Shown here piece after piece: positions 1 through 12,100 of a stretch of DNA of 64,000 bases (position 1 is its first letter; each line of letters starts with the position of its first letter). The stretch is from Hanleya hanleyi (taxonomy: Eukaryota; Mollusca; Polyplacophora; Lepidopleurida; Hanleyidae): positions 62,001 through 126,000 of the forward strand of contig JAVTVY010048055.1 of NCBI GenBank assembly GCA_036873755.1, given 5' to 3'. The notes beneath the pieces were generated by a model. It made no database searches and was not told the DNA's origin. It was given only the letters and a program-made list of their open reading frames with translations. A program made the translations under genes and the position numbers.

Positions 1-285
1 TGAAAGATTTGGTTGAATTCAGCAGATGCTTTAGCAGTGGCTTGTAAAAGTTTAAAATGTTATAAATTCAATGTGGTATGTCGGATAGAACTAAATATAT
101 AATTGGACATATCATGTACGAAAAATATCTCGGAAGAATAAAAATATTCTGAACAAAAACAAAAGGTTGCAAGCCATTCTTGCTTTGAACCCTTATATTA
201 ATCTGAACAATAATAAAAGTCTTCTGATTTTCAGTGGGAGCCAAGTAATCTAGAGTTTTTGATAGGAATACGAAGCTGCATGCGC
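1..285. other. AT-rich sequence, no feature recognised
   Basis: No open frame, splice-bounded exon or repeat structure was recognised here. The VWA3-type gene should continue leftwards, but no exon in the expected phase could be placed. Confidence 0.4.
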
Positions 286-1068
286 ATCTAAAACCCCTCG
301 GCTCTGGGATCGATGTTGAATACCAAGTTTCATATAGAACACTTAAATGGTATCAGAGATGTGCATCATTAAAAATTTTGCATAAATTAAAGACGGCCGC
401 CAAGGCTTTAACCAATCGGGGAAACTGGCTTGGTCATTCCTTTAAAGTTTCTTGATGTATCGATAATCTATACCAAGTTTCACACTGAACAGCGGAATGG
501 TCTCCGAGATACACAAGATTAATGGTTTCGCATAAATTAAAGATGGCCACCAAAGTTTCCACCCAATCGGGCCCAGATTCAATAGGGTTCTGGGTCACAA
601 GCATATGGATGTGCACAGCAAGTTTGGTGTGCCTAGGGTAAGTCGTTCTAAAGATATCTTGGTAACGAGAAAGCTGTAACGGTTTCGCATAAATTAAAGA
701 TGGCCGCCAAAGTTTCCAACCAATCAGGTCCAGATTCAATAAGCTTGTGGTTGACCATCCAACAATCCTGAATACCAAATTTGATGTCTCTAGCAGCAAC
801 ACTTTGGCTTCTAGACCGGTCACAAGAATTGTTGACGAATTTTCCGTGACGTTGCCATGGAAACCGCAAAATTCATCACAAATTACCCAAGTTCGATAGG
901 CTTGTGGCTGACCACCCAATAATCCTGTATACCAAATTTGAAGTCTCTAGAAGCAACGGTTTGGCTTCTAGACCGATCACAAGAATTGTTGACGACTGAC
1001 GACCAGGCGACCGGACGTACTTGCCCACGACAAGACCCCACAGCCTAATAGGCTGAGGGGTAAAAACA
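286..1068 (+). repeat. Pearl-like element with ~155-bp core monomers
   Basis: The block opens with 'aaaacccctcggc' at about 290 and closes with a perfect hairpin, CAGCCT-AAT-AGGCTG between ACCCC and GGGGT, followed by TAAAAA (about 1036-1067). Inside are about 155-bp monomers carrying 'cataaattaaaga(t/c)ggccgcc' (near 380, 530 and 690), then copies with 'accaaatttga'. The open frames here (161 aa and shorter) come from the monomers being nearly a multiple of three, not from genes. CCCCTCGGC-type ends recur in the elements ending at 2673 and 27150. Confidence 0.55.
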
Positions 1069-1069
1069 C

Positions 1070-1830
1070 CCAAATTTACCCAATTTCAATAGCCTTGTGC
1101 TTTACCACCCAACATTGCTGTGTACCAAATTTGAAGTCTCTAGCTGCAACGGTTCGGCTTTTAGAACGTTCACATCGTCATGTGGATATTTTTCATTATG
1201 TTGCCATGGAAACCACAAATATCAACAAAATGTCCCCAATTTCAATAGGCTTGTGCTTTACCATGCAACAATGCTGTATACCAAATTTGAAGTCTCCAGC
1301 TGTAACGGTTTGGCTTTTAGAGCATTCACATCGTAATGTGAATATTTTTCGTTATGTTGCCATTGAAACCACAAAAGCCACCAAAATGTCCCCAATTTCA
1401 ATAGGCTTGTGCTTTACCAAGCAACAATGCTGTATACCAAATTTGAAGTCTCCAGCTGCAACGGTTCGGCTTTTAGAGCATTCACGTCGTAATGCGGTTA
1501 TTTTTCGTTATGTTGCCATGGAAACCACAAAAACCACCAAAATGTCCCCAATTTCAATAGGCTTGTGCTTTACCACCCAACAATGCTGTATACCAAATTT
1601 GAAGTCTCTAGCTGCAACGGTTCACCTTTGAGAGCAATCACGTCACCATATGGATATTTTTCGATATGTTGCCATGGAAACCACAAAAATCAACTAAATG
1701 TGCCCAATTTCAATAGGCTTGTGCTTTACCACCCAACAATGCAGTATACCAAATTTGAAGACTCTAGCTGGAACGGTTCACCTTTTAGAGCGGTCACGTC
1801 GTTCATCCTGCCAGCCAGCCAGCCGGACAG
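1070..1830 (+). repeat. 156-bp satellite array, about 5 copies
   Basis: Monomers recur every ~156 bp. Landmarks are 'accaaatttgaagtctc', a pyrimidine-rich stretch, 'gttgccatggaaaccacaaa' and 'caataggcttgtgctttacc'. Because 156 is divisible by three, a frame of 178 codons stays open across three monomers and gives a repeated 52-residue peptide, so it is not a gene. Confidence 0.85.
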
Positions 1831-2673
1831 CGTGACGACATGATGGGATAAAAATATGGGCCGAGGGGAGCCACTTTCGACAGGCATCTGACTTAGCACT
1901 AGATAAATAAGTGTTAAAAATTTGGTGGTTGTGTCTCCAGCGGTTTTGCCTAAAATGCGGTAACAGACGGACATACCTGGCGATGACAATATCCCGAGGC
2001 AAAAATGGCCGAGGTAAGAATACCAGTAGATAAATAAGTTTCCAAAATTTAGCACTTGTACTGAACACGGATCTTCATATATAACTTGTACATTCAACTA
2101 CAGATCACAAAATCGGAGATTATTATACATCCGAAAGGGGCATAACTTCACAAAATACGGCCAAGGCCACTATTTTTTTTGTAGGTATCTAGACTACAAC
2201 CGGATAAAAAAGTTTCCTCATAATTTGGTAGTTGTACCAAACACAGTTAATGATATATAACTGGTTTCATTTAAGCATATATCACAAAATCAGAGATAAC
2301 TGCACCCAAAAAGGGGCATAACTCTGTAAAATAAGGGCCGAGGCAAGTAATTTTTTGGTGGCTTCTAGAATACAACAATATAAATAAGTTTTCAAAATAT
2401 AATAGCTATATTGAACAAAGTTCTGCAGATATAGTTGGTTACATTCAAGCATATAGGAGAGAAACAGAAATTAATATATGTGTAAAGGGGCATAACTCTG
2501 TAAAATATGGACCGAGGGAAGCCAATTTCGATAGGCGTCTGATTTAGCACCAGATATATAAGTTTTCAAAATCGGGTGTTTGTGTCTCAAGCGGTTTTGC
2601 CTAAAATGCGTTAACGGGCGGACAGACGTACATGGCAACGACAATACCCCGAGGCCAAAATGGCCGAGGGGTA
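1831..2673 (+). repeat. Pearl-like element (CCCCTCGGC family), copy 1
   Basis: The sequence is divergent monomers of 'aaaggggcataactctgtaaa', 'cgaggggagccactttcga' and 'aagtttccaaaat'. They end in a short GGAC-type microsatellite and the hairpin ACCCCGAGGCC-AAAAT-GGCCGAGGGGT followed by TAAAAA. Related copies lie at 26118-27150 (same strand) and 57495-58540 (opposite strand). Confidence 0.7.
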
Positions 2674-3042
2674 AAAAGCAATACCAACCTTCCTCTCAGC
2701 TATAAGAAGCCACTCCCCAAATTTGAAATCAATCGTCATATACAACAATCGTCAACAGTTATTGCCCTAATAACAAAAATATTATGGAATGATGGAATTA
2801 TGCACACTTGGTATCCCCAAGTATTATCACCAATAAAAAGGTTCCAGCAGCAAGAGAAATGTCCCTGAGTCAGAACTTGGGAAACAGGACATTAACTTTG
2901 TATGGCCTAATATTGATATCTCGGAATTATACTCACAAAAAACATAAAGCATGGTCATTGGACAATATATAAGACTGATAACATATTCATCACGTACACA
3001 ACATCAATGAAAGTGAAGAGCCATGGGGAGTATATAATATAC
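2674..3042. other. Intron of the VWA3-type gene, degenerate repeat
   Basis: No exon recognised. The text around 2700-2870 ('ccccaaatttgaaatcaatcg', 'ggttccagcagcaagagaaa') looks like a decayed interspersed repeat. The gene's next exon must lie in or beyond this stretch. Confidence 0.35.
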
Positions 3043-3116
3043 CTGCTTTATTAGGCTTGCGAGTTTTCTTCCCGTTCTCTGTTGGTGAAATAGTTGTGAG
3101 AACGCTGGATTATAAG
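3043..3116 (-). CDS. VWA3-type gene, exon 16
   Basis: It is 74 bp, phase 1 to 0, residues 837-861, encoding YNPAFSQLFHQQRTGRKLAS and ending with a GTATAT donor at 3042. It was chosen over a stop-containing alternative frame because only this frame fits the phase of exon 15. The gene continues leftwards. Confidence 0.65.
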
Positions 3117-6100
3117 CTCAAAGCAAAGCAATGAATATACCAACAACTGGGAGTGCATAAACATATAGGTTTTAAGCTTCAAGAGAAATGATGAGTGAAT
3201 AAACAAAGCCAGGAATAGTACAAGAAATGAATGAAGCAAAAGCATTAGTGTGGCAAAATATCAAACTTAAATGTGAGAAATAAATATTTTACTGTTCTTG
3301 CCTGTCAACAAGCAATATCACAATAATATTGCATACCATAAATGAATCACACAAATCTGCAAACTGAGGAATTGATGCTATTCTGCAGCAGAAGACAATA
3401 ATTTCATATTTCAGGAAGATTAAGGCGTTTTTGCAGGCAGCATACACAGAAAACCGTGAGCACTTGAAGTGCACATACCTGCAGTTGGGGGTCTTCTGGA
3501 AAACTTAACAGAGTACATCTTGGGACTGAGCGACCGCCTTGGTTGTTGAAACATGCCGATTGCTGTGGAGGGTCTGGGAGGGGGTGATGGGGCATGTGGA
3601 GCATCTTGAGCAGGGGCACTTTTGGGGCGTGGCGACAGTTTGTCCTGGTATGAGTCTCTGGCCGATAGAGAAGGCATTGTGGGTGTCTTGGATGATCTGG
3701 CTGATAACTGATGCTTGCTGAAACATAAAAGATGAGTAAACAGTAACATCACAGCAAACTGTTTTTTTAAAAAATATTTTGCACATTTCTGTCAAGTGCT
3801 CTTTGAAAATATTTAATCATTTTCTAAAATCTTTTCTAACATATTCCAAAGATGAACAAATGTTTAAACTCATGTAAACAAGTTTTCCATGTTTCTCCTC
3901 AATTCAAGATGTTCACAGTGGTTTAACCAGGAATAACGCCCTCCTTGGTGCATGTCCAGCCTCTCCAGAAGGGAAGAGAGACTCTGGTGTATCCACTCAT
4001 TGACAAGTGATGGCTTTACTTGATGAGCTCAGTACCGGTACTGGGTACATGTACATCCTACTGGAGAACTACCATTATTGAGAAGATTTAGAGAAAGTCT
4101 ATAAAAAAAAAACTCACATTCTATCACAGAAGCATGAATTCTAAAAATTATCGTCTACATGGCAGAAGACTCTCGATATATATTTGTGGGGTTAGTGAGT
4201 GTGATTTAATCTCTTTCAGCTATATTTCAATTATATCACAAAGTTTGGGACCCATTGCTTTTCACAGCTATCACTTCATTCCTTGCACCGAATTCCCACT
4301 GGACATGCGCTCCTCACAAGCTGAATTTTATTTTCATTTCTGTCATGTGACTGAGGAATGCCCTTTGTGAGTTTTGGCGCCATGTCCTTGATGGGTAAAG
4401 CTCATACATCAGGAGACCGCTAGTCTGTAATCAAGAGGGTGAACATACTTGTTAGATTTCCGGAGAGAGTCAACTTCACGTTTCCAGGCCAGTGAGGCAC
4501 ATTCATCCCGTAACTCAGCCACTTTGTTCAGATTACAAACTCCATTATCATACTCTTCTCTCAGCACTTGAATGTCTTCACTCTGAAAATACAAACACAT
4601 ATCTATAATAATACACTAAATAAAACAAAATGGAGAAGATCTACATGGACTGTAATGCTACACTGCTGCTCAAAGTGGGATCTTTCATCATAATGAAGTT
4701 CTGAGCTATAACAACAGTTTCTTAGAAAAATACTCTGGATTTGCATACTTGACTCTTTATCAAAAGATATATTCACTAAACAGTTGGATGCTAATAGAGG
4801 GATAATATGAGATATGAACATAAACATTATAATAATCATACATGAAAACTGATGGTACATGACAGAAACAAGAAAATCTTCAGTGTTGATTAATGTGCTA
4901 GTATGTAAAATTAAGTCAGATTTTTCACAATCTCTGCCCATCCTGCACAGCAATCAGTCCAAATTAGAAAGAGGGATGTCTCCAAGTATCACTGCACAGA
5001 AACTGTCTTGGGATAGATCTTGGGTTGTTAATCAAATGGTTATAGAAGTAGTGATGGAAGTATTTGTCAGGAAAGGTACCATACTGCCTGCCATAAAGAG
5101 CACATGTATGAGAAGAGTGAGAGATTCAGTGATGGTGAAGACTTTTGAGGAGAGTGACAGATTCAGTCATGGTGAAGATTTTTGAGATACATGCATCAAT
5201 GGAATAAGGGTAACATATAACACCACACCATCATTACCTCACACCACTCCATCATTACCTCACACCACACCATCATTACCTCACACCACTCCATCATTAC
5301 CTCACACCACTCCATCATTACCTCACACCACTCCATCATTACCTCACACCACACCATCATTACCTCACACCACACCATCATTACCTCACACCACACCATC
5401 ATTACCTCACACCACACCATCATTACCTCACACCACACCATCATTACCTCACACCACACCCTCATTACCTCACACCACACCCTCATTACCTCACACCACA
5501 CCCTCATTACCTCACACCACACCCTCATTACCTCACACCACACCATCATTACCTCACACCACACCATCATTACCTCACACCACTCCATCATTACCTCACA
5601 CCACTCCATCATTACCTCACACCACACCATCATTACCTCACACCACACCATCATTACCTCACACCACACCATCATTACCTCACACCACACCATCATTACC
5701 TCACACCACACAACACCATCATTACCTCACACCACACCATCATTACCTCACACCACACCATCATTACCTCACACCACACCATCATTACCTCACCCACACC
5801 CTCATTACACACCATCACCTCACACCACATCCTTACCTCACACCACACCATCATTACCTCACACCACACAACACCATCATTACCTCACACCACACCATCA
5901 TTACCTCACACCACACCATCATTACCTCGTATGTCTCAGGAATATCAGTGTCTACCCCAGTCTCATTGAAATAATGAAAGCGACCTTTGGTAACTCTGGC
6001 CAGCTCACAGAGGAACTCATTAGCTTGTACATCGTTACAGTTGAAAGAGATCGTGTGGATAGGAACACGATTCTGCATCTGTACCTGGGCTATCACACTT

Positions 6101-9100
6101 TTGGGTGGCTGCAAATGTAAAGAATGTTGATTGCTAAAGTTTGTAGTAAAATATATTTTCTACACATCTGTAAGTACTAGGTCAGATGCCGCAATCAACT
6201 CACAACGTTTGTCAAGTGCTATCACTGAGATAAATATCTTCAACTGCATTGAAACAGAATTTAAAAAAAAAAAAAAAATGAAAACCCGAGGGATTCAAGT
6301 CCCCCGACGTTGAAACAATTGATTTGACTTGGAACGGTAACTTTCAGTACCCAGCATGCGGAGCAATCCCAAGTGAGACCCAGTGGCAAGGTATCCACAA
6401 TTACCGAATTTGTCCTAATCTGGTCAGGATTTCAAAAGATACTGTATGAAAACAAAATTTTAACTTGGCCCGCAGGTGGCGCCACCTATAGGCGGGTCAG
6501 CGTGAAAAACAATCCCAAGTGAGATCTTGCGGCGAAGTATCCACATACAAAATTTAAACAGAATCCGTTCAGTTTTTCGAAAGTTATTGTCTGGAAACAA
6601 AATTTTAACTTAGACCCAGTTGGCGCCACCTGCAAGCAGATCGGCATGAAAAACAATCCCAAACGAGATCTTGAGGCGAGGTACCTACATAAAGAATTTG
6701 AGAAGAATCCGTTCAGTTTTTCAGGAGTTATTGCCCGGAAACTTAACTCGAACAGATGCAAAATTTTAACTTGACCCCCAGGTGGCGCCACCTATAGGCA
6801 GATCGGCGTGAAAAACAATTGCAATTGAGATCTTGAGGAGAGGTACCCACATACCAAATTTGAAAATAATCCGTTCAGTTTTTCTAAAGTTATTGTTCGG
6901 AAACAAAATTTTAACATGGCCCCCAGGTGGCGCCACCTATAGGCAGATCGGCGTGAAAAACAATCCCAAGCGAGATCTTGGGGCGAGGTAACCACATACC
7001 AAATTTGAAAAGAATCCGTTCAGTTTTTCAACAGTTATTGTCCGGAAACAAAATTTTAACTTGGCCCCCAGGTGGCGCCACCTATAGGCGGATCAGTGCG
7101 AAAAACAATCCCAAGTGAGATCTTGAGGTGAGGTACCCATACACCAAATTTAAAAAGAATCCATTCAGTTTTTCAAAAGTTATTGTCCGGAAACGAAATT
7201 TTAACTTGGCCCCCAGGTGGCGCCACCTGTATGCGGATCGGCGTGAAAACCAATCCCAAGCAAGGTGTTCAGGTGAGGTACCCACATACTAAATTTGAAA
7301 AGAATCCGTTCAGTTTTCCAGAAGTTATTGTCCGGAAACTAAGTCGGACGGACGGACCCCAATTCTATAGTCTAAATTTAGATCAACACCGGGCGTCGGG
7401 GGACAAAAAAAACCCTTTTTAAATTATTCTTTGGGATAGTTTATTCCTTGAAAGAATACCATTAATTAACATCTACAACTGAGAACACTGAGTGATTAAA
7501 TATGAATTTAGAATTTGGGAAATAGTAACCAAATGAATTAATAATGGATAAGAACATCTTTGTAGCTGGTAAATAAAGAGGTTCTTATCCATAATTAATT
7601 CATTCAGTTATGAACTTATTCTTATAGTTTTGTAGGTTAGTGAGTGTGATTTAACATCTCTTTCAACTATATTTCAATCATATCACGAAGTTTGGGACCC
7701 ATTGCTTTTCACATCTGGGATTCAGATCTATTTCTTTTTACACAGGTGCTCCAGTTAGTCACCTCTTACGACAAGCTGTTTGATTCTTACCATGAGATGG
7801 GATGTGCACAATGACACCCCTTGTCGATCCCTGGGTGTCCCACAGGGCTATATGTTGTGATACATATAAAAGCTGTGTTGGTACATATTCTCCTTTACTT
7901 TAACACATTAATCATATCTTGTAGTCTCAGGCACATGTAACAAATAACAGCCAATTCAACCTCTCATCTATCTCTACTCATTATATATGCATTATATTGG
8001 CGATATCAAATTTGAGCGGTATTTAACAAGTAGTTTATAGAATTTCATTGCCTTCATTAGATCCACATTACACTGGGACATGACATTTTCAACCCTGGTA
8101 CTTGACACCTAGAAAAGGAGTTAAATCACTTGAAATTGACTCTGACCTGGTCAGGTCGTCCATCTGTCAGCAGGTAGATAGCCTGTGTCTGGTTGTCATT
8201 GAGGGCAGATTGGATGGCGGCGTATGTATTAGTGGAGCCCTGACAGCCCAGTTCTTGTATCCAGCTCCAAGCCCCCTGCAGAGTGTGCTCAGTAACATCC
8301 ATCAGTCGGTCACGCCATGGATACGCTTTTGAGTTAAAACTGACCAGGTTGAACTTCATCTTGTGTCGTAGTTGCTCCTGTAGGAAACAATGTTTCAGAA
8401 ATTGATGTTAATTTTAATTGCCTAAATTTGAGAACACTGAAGATGTACCAAAGAAGTACCAATTAACTGGTAAATAAATTGTGAAGTAATGGAGAAAATG
8501 ACAGATAACCACTTAATGATATAGAGCTTAATATGGAGATAAAGATTGGGTTTCATTTTCATACACACATACAACAAACTAGACATATAAAATAACAGAA
8601 GTGAATGCCAAAATCCCTTCACAGACGCCAGAAGTTCTGTTTTAACATTCAGATTAGATAATAATGCTCAAAAGTTATCGGTCATGTAGGTAGAATAGAG
8701 ACAGACCTGTAGAAGGAGGAAGAGTTTATCCTTGACAAACTGTAGATGTGGTATCATAGAGCTAGATGTGTCCACCAGAATGTAGATCTGCTCCTCCAAT
8801 ACTGTCCCAAATAACTCACGACTACCCTGCTTCAACCAATCTATCCTGCACACATGAAATAAACAAATATATGACAGAACATTTCATAGTCATAGTCATA
8901 TCTACCAATCCAACTTTCCATTGGAAACTCATATATTATTGCAGATGAAATTATTGGAAATTGACATATATAGCTATAGAAGGCCTTCTGATGATAAGTT
9001 TCTGCACAACTCGGCCAATTATCATGACAAAAGTAACAGCTATGGCAGTACGACAGAACAAGTGTATCTCACTTCATGAAATCTAATATGGCACCAAATT

Positions 9101-12100
9101 TCATTGATAATCTGTGTTGTTAACTGGACTATTAGAGTGGGCTAGCCCCCCTCTTTTTGGGACCGCAATTGTCATAAGTCCTATCTTAGATAGCACCAGT
9201 CCAACATTTAACATGGCCGGTATAGAGTTCATCCCCCCCACTTTCAAATGTGCTCCGCGGCTGCTGTGGAGGAATCCAGTTATTGTTTTCATAAACAGAA
9301 TTTTGGCTCGAAAAGTTTATAAGATTAGTTTATGAAATATTTATGGCAGTCTGTTGCATTCATTAGTTTTCACATTTTCTGGGACACTTCTCTATCAAAC
9401 ATCAATTGATATATAATAACTAACGTTGAGCACAAAGATAAAGGTTATGTTATAAAGTCTCATCTGATCATACTTTTTGAAACATGGAATGGGAAAGAAC
9501 ACTGTTTGAAGAAGAAGGAAAAAACACATGTGCAATCTGAATTTGAATATTCAGCTAGGAGCAAAATTAGAGTCCTTGTTTATCACCAATATTAGCAGTG
9601 TTGGTCACCAAATATATGCAGACGAGGAAATGGTTTCTATATTTATTTGATTTGCAAATCTTTTCTATGTTTGGTCATGGTGCTATAAATTCGTTAAAAT
9701 GGGTACTTGGTCTCCAACAAAATTCATTTCTGTGGGTGGTTGGTCAGGGATAAACCTTGCATCTGGCTCCTCCATATCTTTTTTAGGGAGAAGACTAAAA
9801 AATCCAGTCCATCAGGGTTCTCTCCCTTTATAACTACCATCTATGATAATCTATCTAATAATTCAACCCCCCTATAAAAATTACACAAGCTTCTATTTCT
9901 GGGACACAATTCAATCAGTGGTCTTAATAAACTTAATCACTCTCTAAAATCAATGGAATAATGAAGAAATAATAGATTTAAATGATTCTGAAATATTTTG
10001 TCGAATTCCTAATCTGATAAATTTGATCACCTCCATATTTGATGGTGAGGAATTCCACTTCCTGCGATTGAATAATTAAATTGAATTATTAGAGGGATTA
10101 CCTTATACTCATTAGGGTTGATTAGAGGGATTACCTTATACTCATTAGGGTTGATTAGAGGGATTACCTTACACTCATTAGGGTTGATTAGAGGGATTAC
10201 CTTACACTCATTAGGGTTGATTAGAGGGATTACCTTATACTCATTAGGGTTGATTAGAGGGATTACCTTATACTCATTAGGGTTGATTAGAGGGATTACC
10301 TTATACTCATTAGGGTTGATTAGAGGGATTACCTTATACTCATTAGGGTTGATTAGAGGGATTACCTTATACTCATTAGGGTTGATTAGAGGGATTACCT
10401 TACACTCATTAGGGTTGATTAGAGGGATTACCTTATACTCATTAGGGTTGATTAGAGGGATTACCTTATACTCATTAGGGTTGATTAGAGGGATTACCTT
10501 ATACTCATTAGGGTTGATTAGAGGGATTACCTTACACTCATTAGGGTTGATTAGAGGGATTACCTTATACTCATTAGGGTTGATTAGAGGGATTACCTTA
10601 TACTCATTAGGGTTGATTAGAGGGATTACCTTATACTCATTAGGGTTGATTAGAGGGATTACCTTATACTCGTTAGGGTTGATTAGAGGGATTACCTTAT
10701 ACTCATTAGGGTTGATTAATAATATTTCTGTCCATAACTGCTCTAATAATTACTCATGAACCTTTTTTTTCAGTTAAATTAAATTCAATTCAGAGAAAAG
10801 AATACTGAACTTAATCTTCCTAGTCCAACTACCACTGTACCTCTGTTTTAGCTTGTGGAGGGTCACATTCATCCTCTCCTCGTAATTACGATGTATCTCA
10901 GGTGTGACCTGGACATGGACCACGCGACCATCTCGCCAACGCACAACAGGAAAACGGTCACAGTACCGTGCATTTATCAACTTCTGACGAGGCACCTGAA
11001 AATAGCAAATAGCAAAGTACTTAAAATTGATCAAGTAATGGGAATAGACAGAGAAATAGAGTCCATTGAACTAGGCTAGACAATTCAGAATGACCCTCAA
11101 ATGAGGCTTGGTAAGGTAGAACTGTCCTCAAAATGAGACTATGCTAATCTCACTAATAATTCACACATATAACAACACACTTTAGATGCCAATTCCAGAA
11201 AATATTCTGTCAATATTCAGCTCTGATAGTTCAGAACTGTTCACAATTGGGCTACTGTATAAGATGTTGGCTGGTCTCAAAGGTAGGATGCATGGTCCTC
11301 AACCTGAAGCTAAGTAAGGTACAGTAGTCCTCAAAATGAGTTCAGGGAATGATCTTTGAAAAGCTGAATTATGTGAAATAAAGGGAATGGTATCACCCAT
11401 ATGCTCTACATACAATCTAATTAAAATTAAATCCTATTGTGCTCCCCATTTCGATATGTCGCTTGTAGGATCTAACAGGCTTGCAGTAACTCGCGTGACA
11501 ACCAATCCCGAGAACGCTTCATAGTGCTTTGAAGGGAACATTGATGACAAAGAATTTTTGGTTGGCTCAGCCAAATTAGCCGGCTCGCTGGCGGGGTGTC
11601 TTTTCATGTTGCCGCGGTCCCGACATTGTGACACCATAATACAGGGTAGATATATGGACTGATCTTTGGTGTAAACATTGGGGTAAATGAACACAGTGAA
11701 CCTATCTCCCCTCCCCGACTGCAAATGGATGAGTCCAGATGCGATCATGATGTCAGAATGCTATTAAATGTCCATGGTATGGGTGCTGAGAACACCAAAT
11801 TCAATTGCAATACGTAAGATTCTATATAGCGACATGTATGATTGGGGAGCATTGATAGGATATTAATTTATTAAGATTGGCTCTACAAATATATGTACAG
11901 AAATACATGTAGTAAGCCAACTGTTACAGGTTCCCACTGTAACATCTGGACAATAAAGGGAAAGCAAAAAGCACAAAAATGAGAACGAAATTTTTGAATA
12001 AATAAAATAGTTACAGCATCTGTCTGTGTGTTATCTCCAGGTTTGTCCATCAGTTCTACCACACCATCCTGATGTTTGAATGAGACCCCCGACAGTATAT

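Noticed and set aside
1095..1631. 178-codon frame
   Set aside because: Three 52-residue near-identical blocks from the 156-bp satellite, with no domain.
5196..5711. 171-codon minus-strand frame of repeated WCEVMM
   Set aside because: It is the translation of the 21-bp minisatellite; the unit length is a multiple of three.
10085..10717. TTAGGG in every 33-bp unit, suggesting interstitial telomere
   Set aside because: There is only one hexamer per unit and no consecutive TTAGGG run.
10118..10759. 213-codon plus-strand frame of repeated IRGITLYSLGL
   Set aside because: It is the 33-bp minisatellite read in its open frame, inside an intron of a gene on the other strand.
11434..11748. 104-codon minus-strand frame between exons 9 and 10
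   Set aside because: Exons 9 and 10 join in phase 0 directly; the frame has no splice sites or homology.
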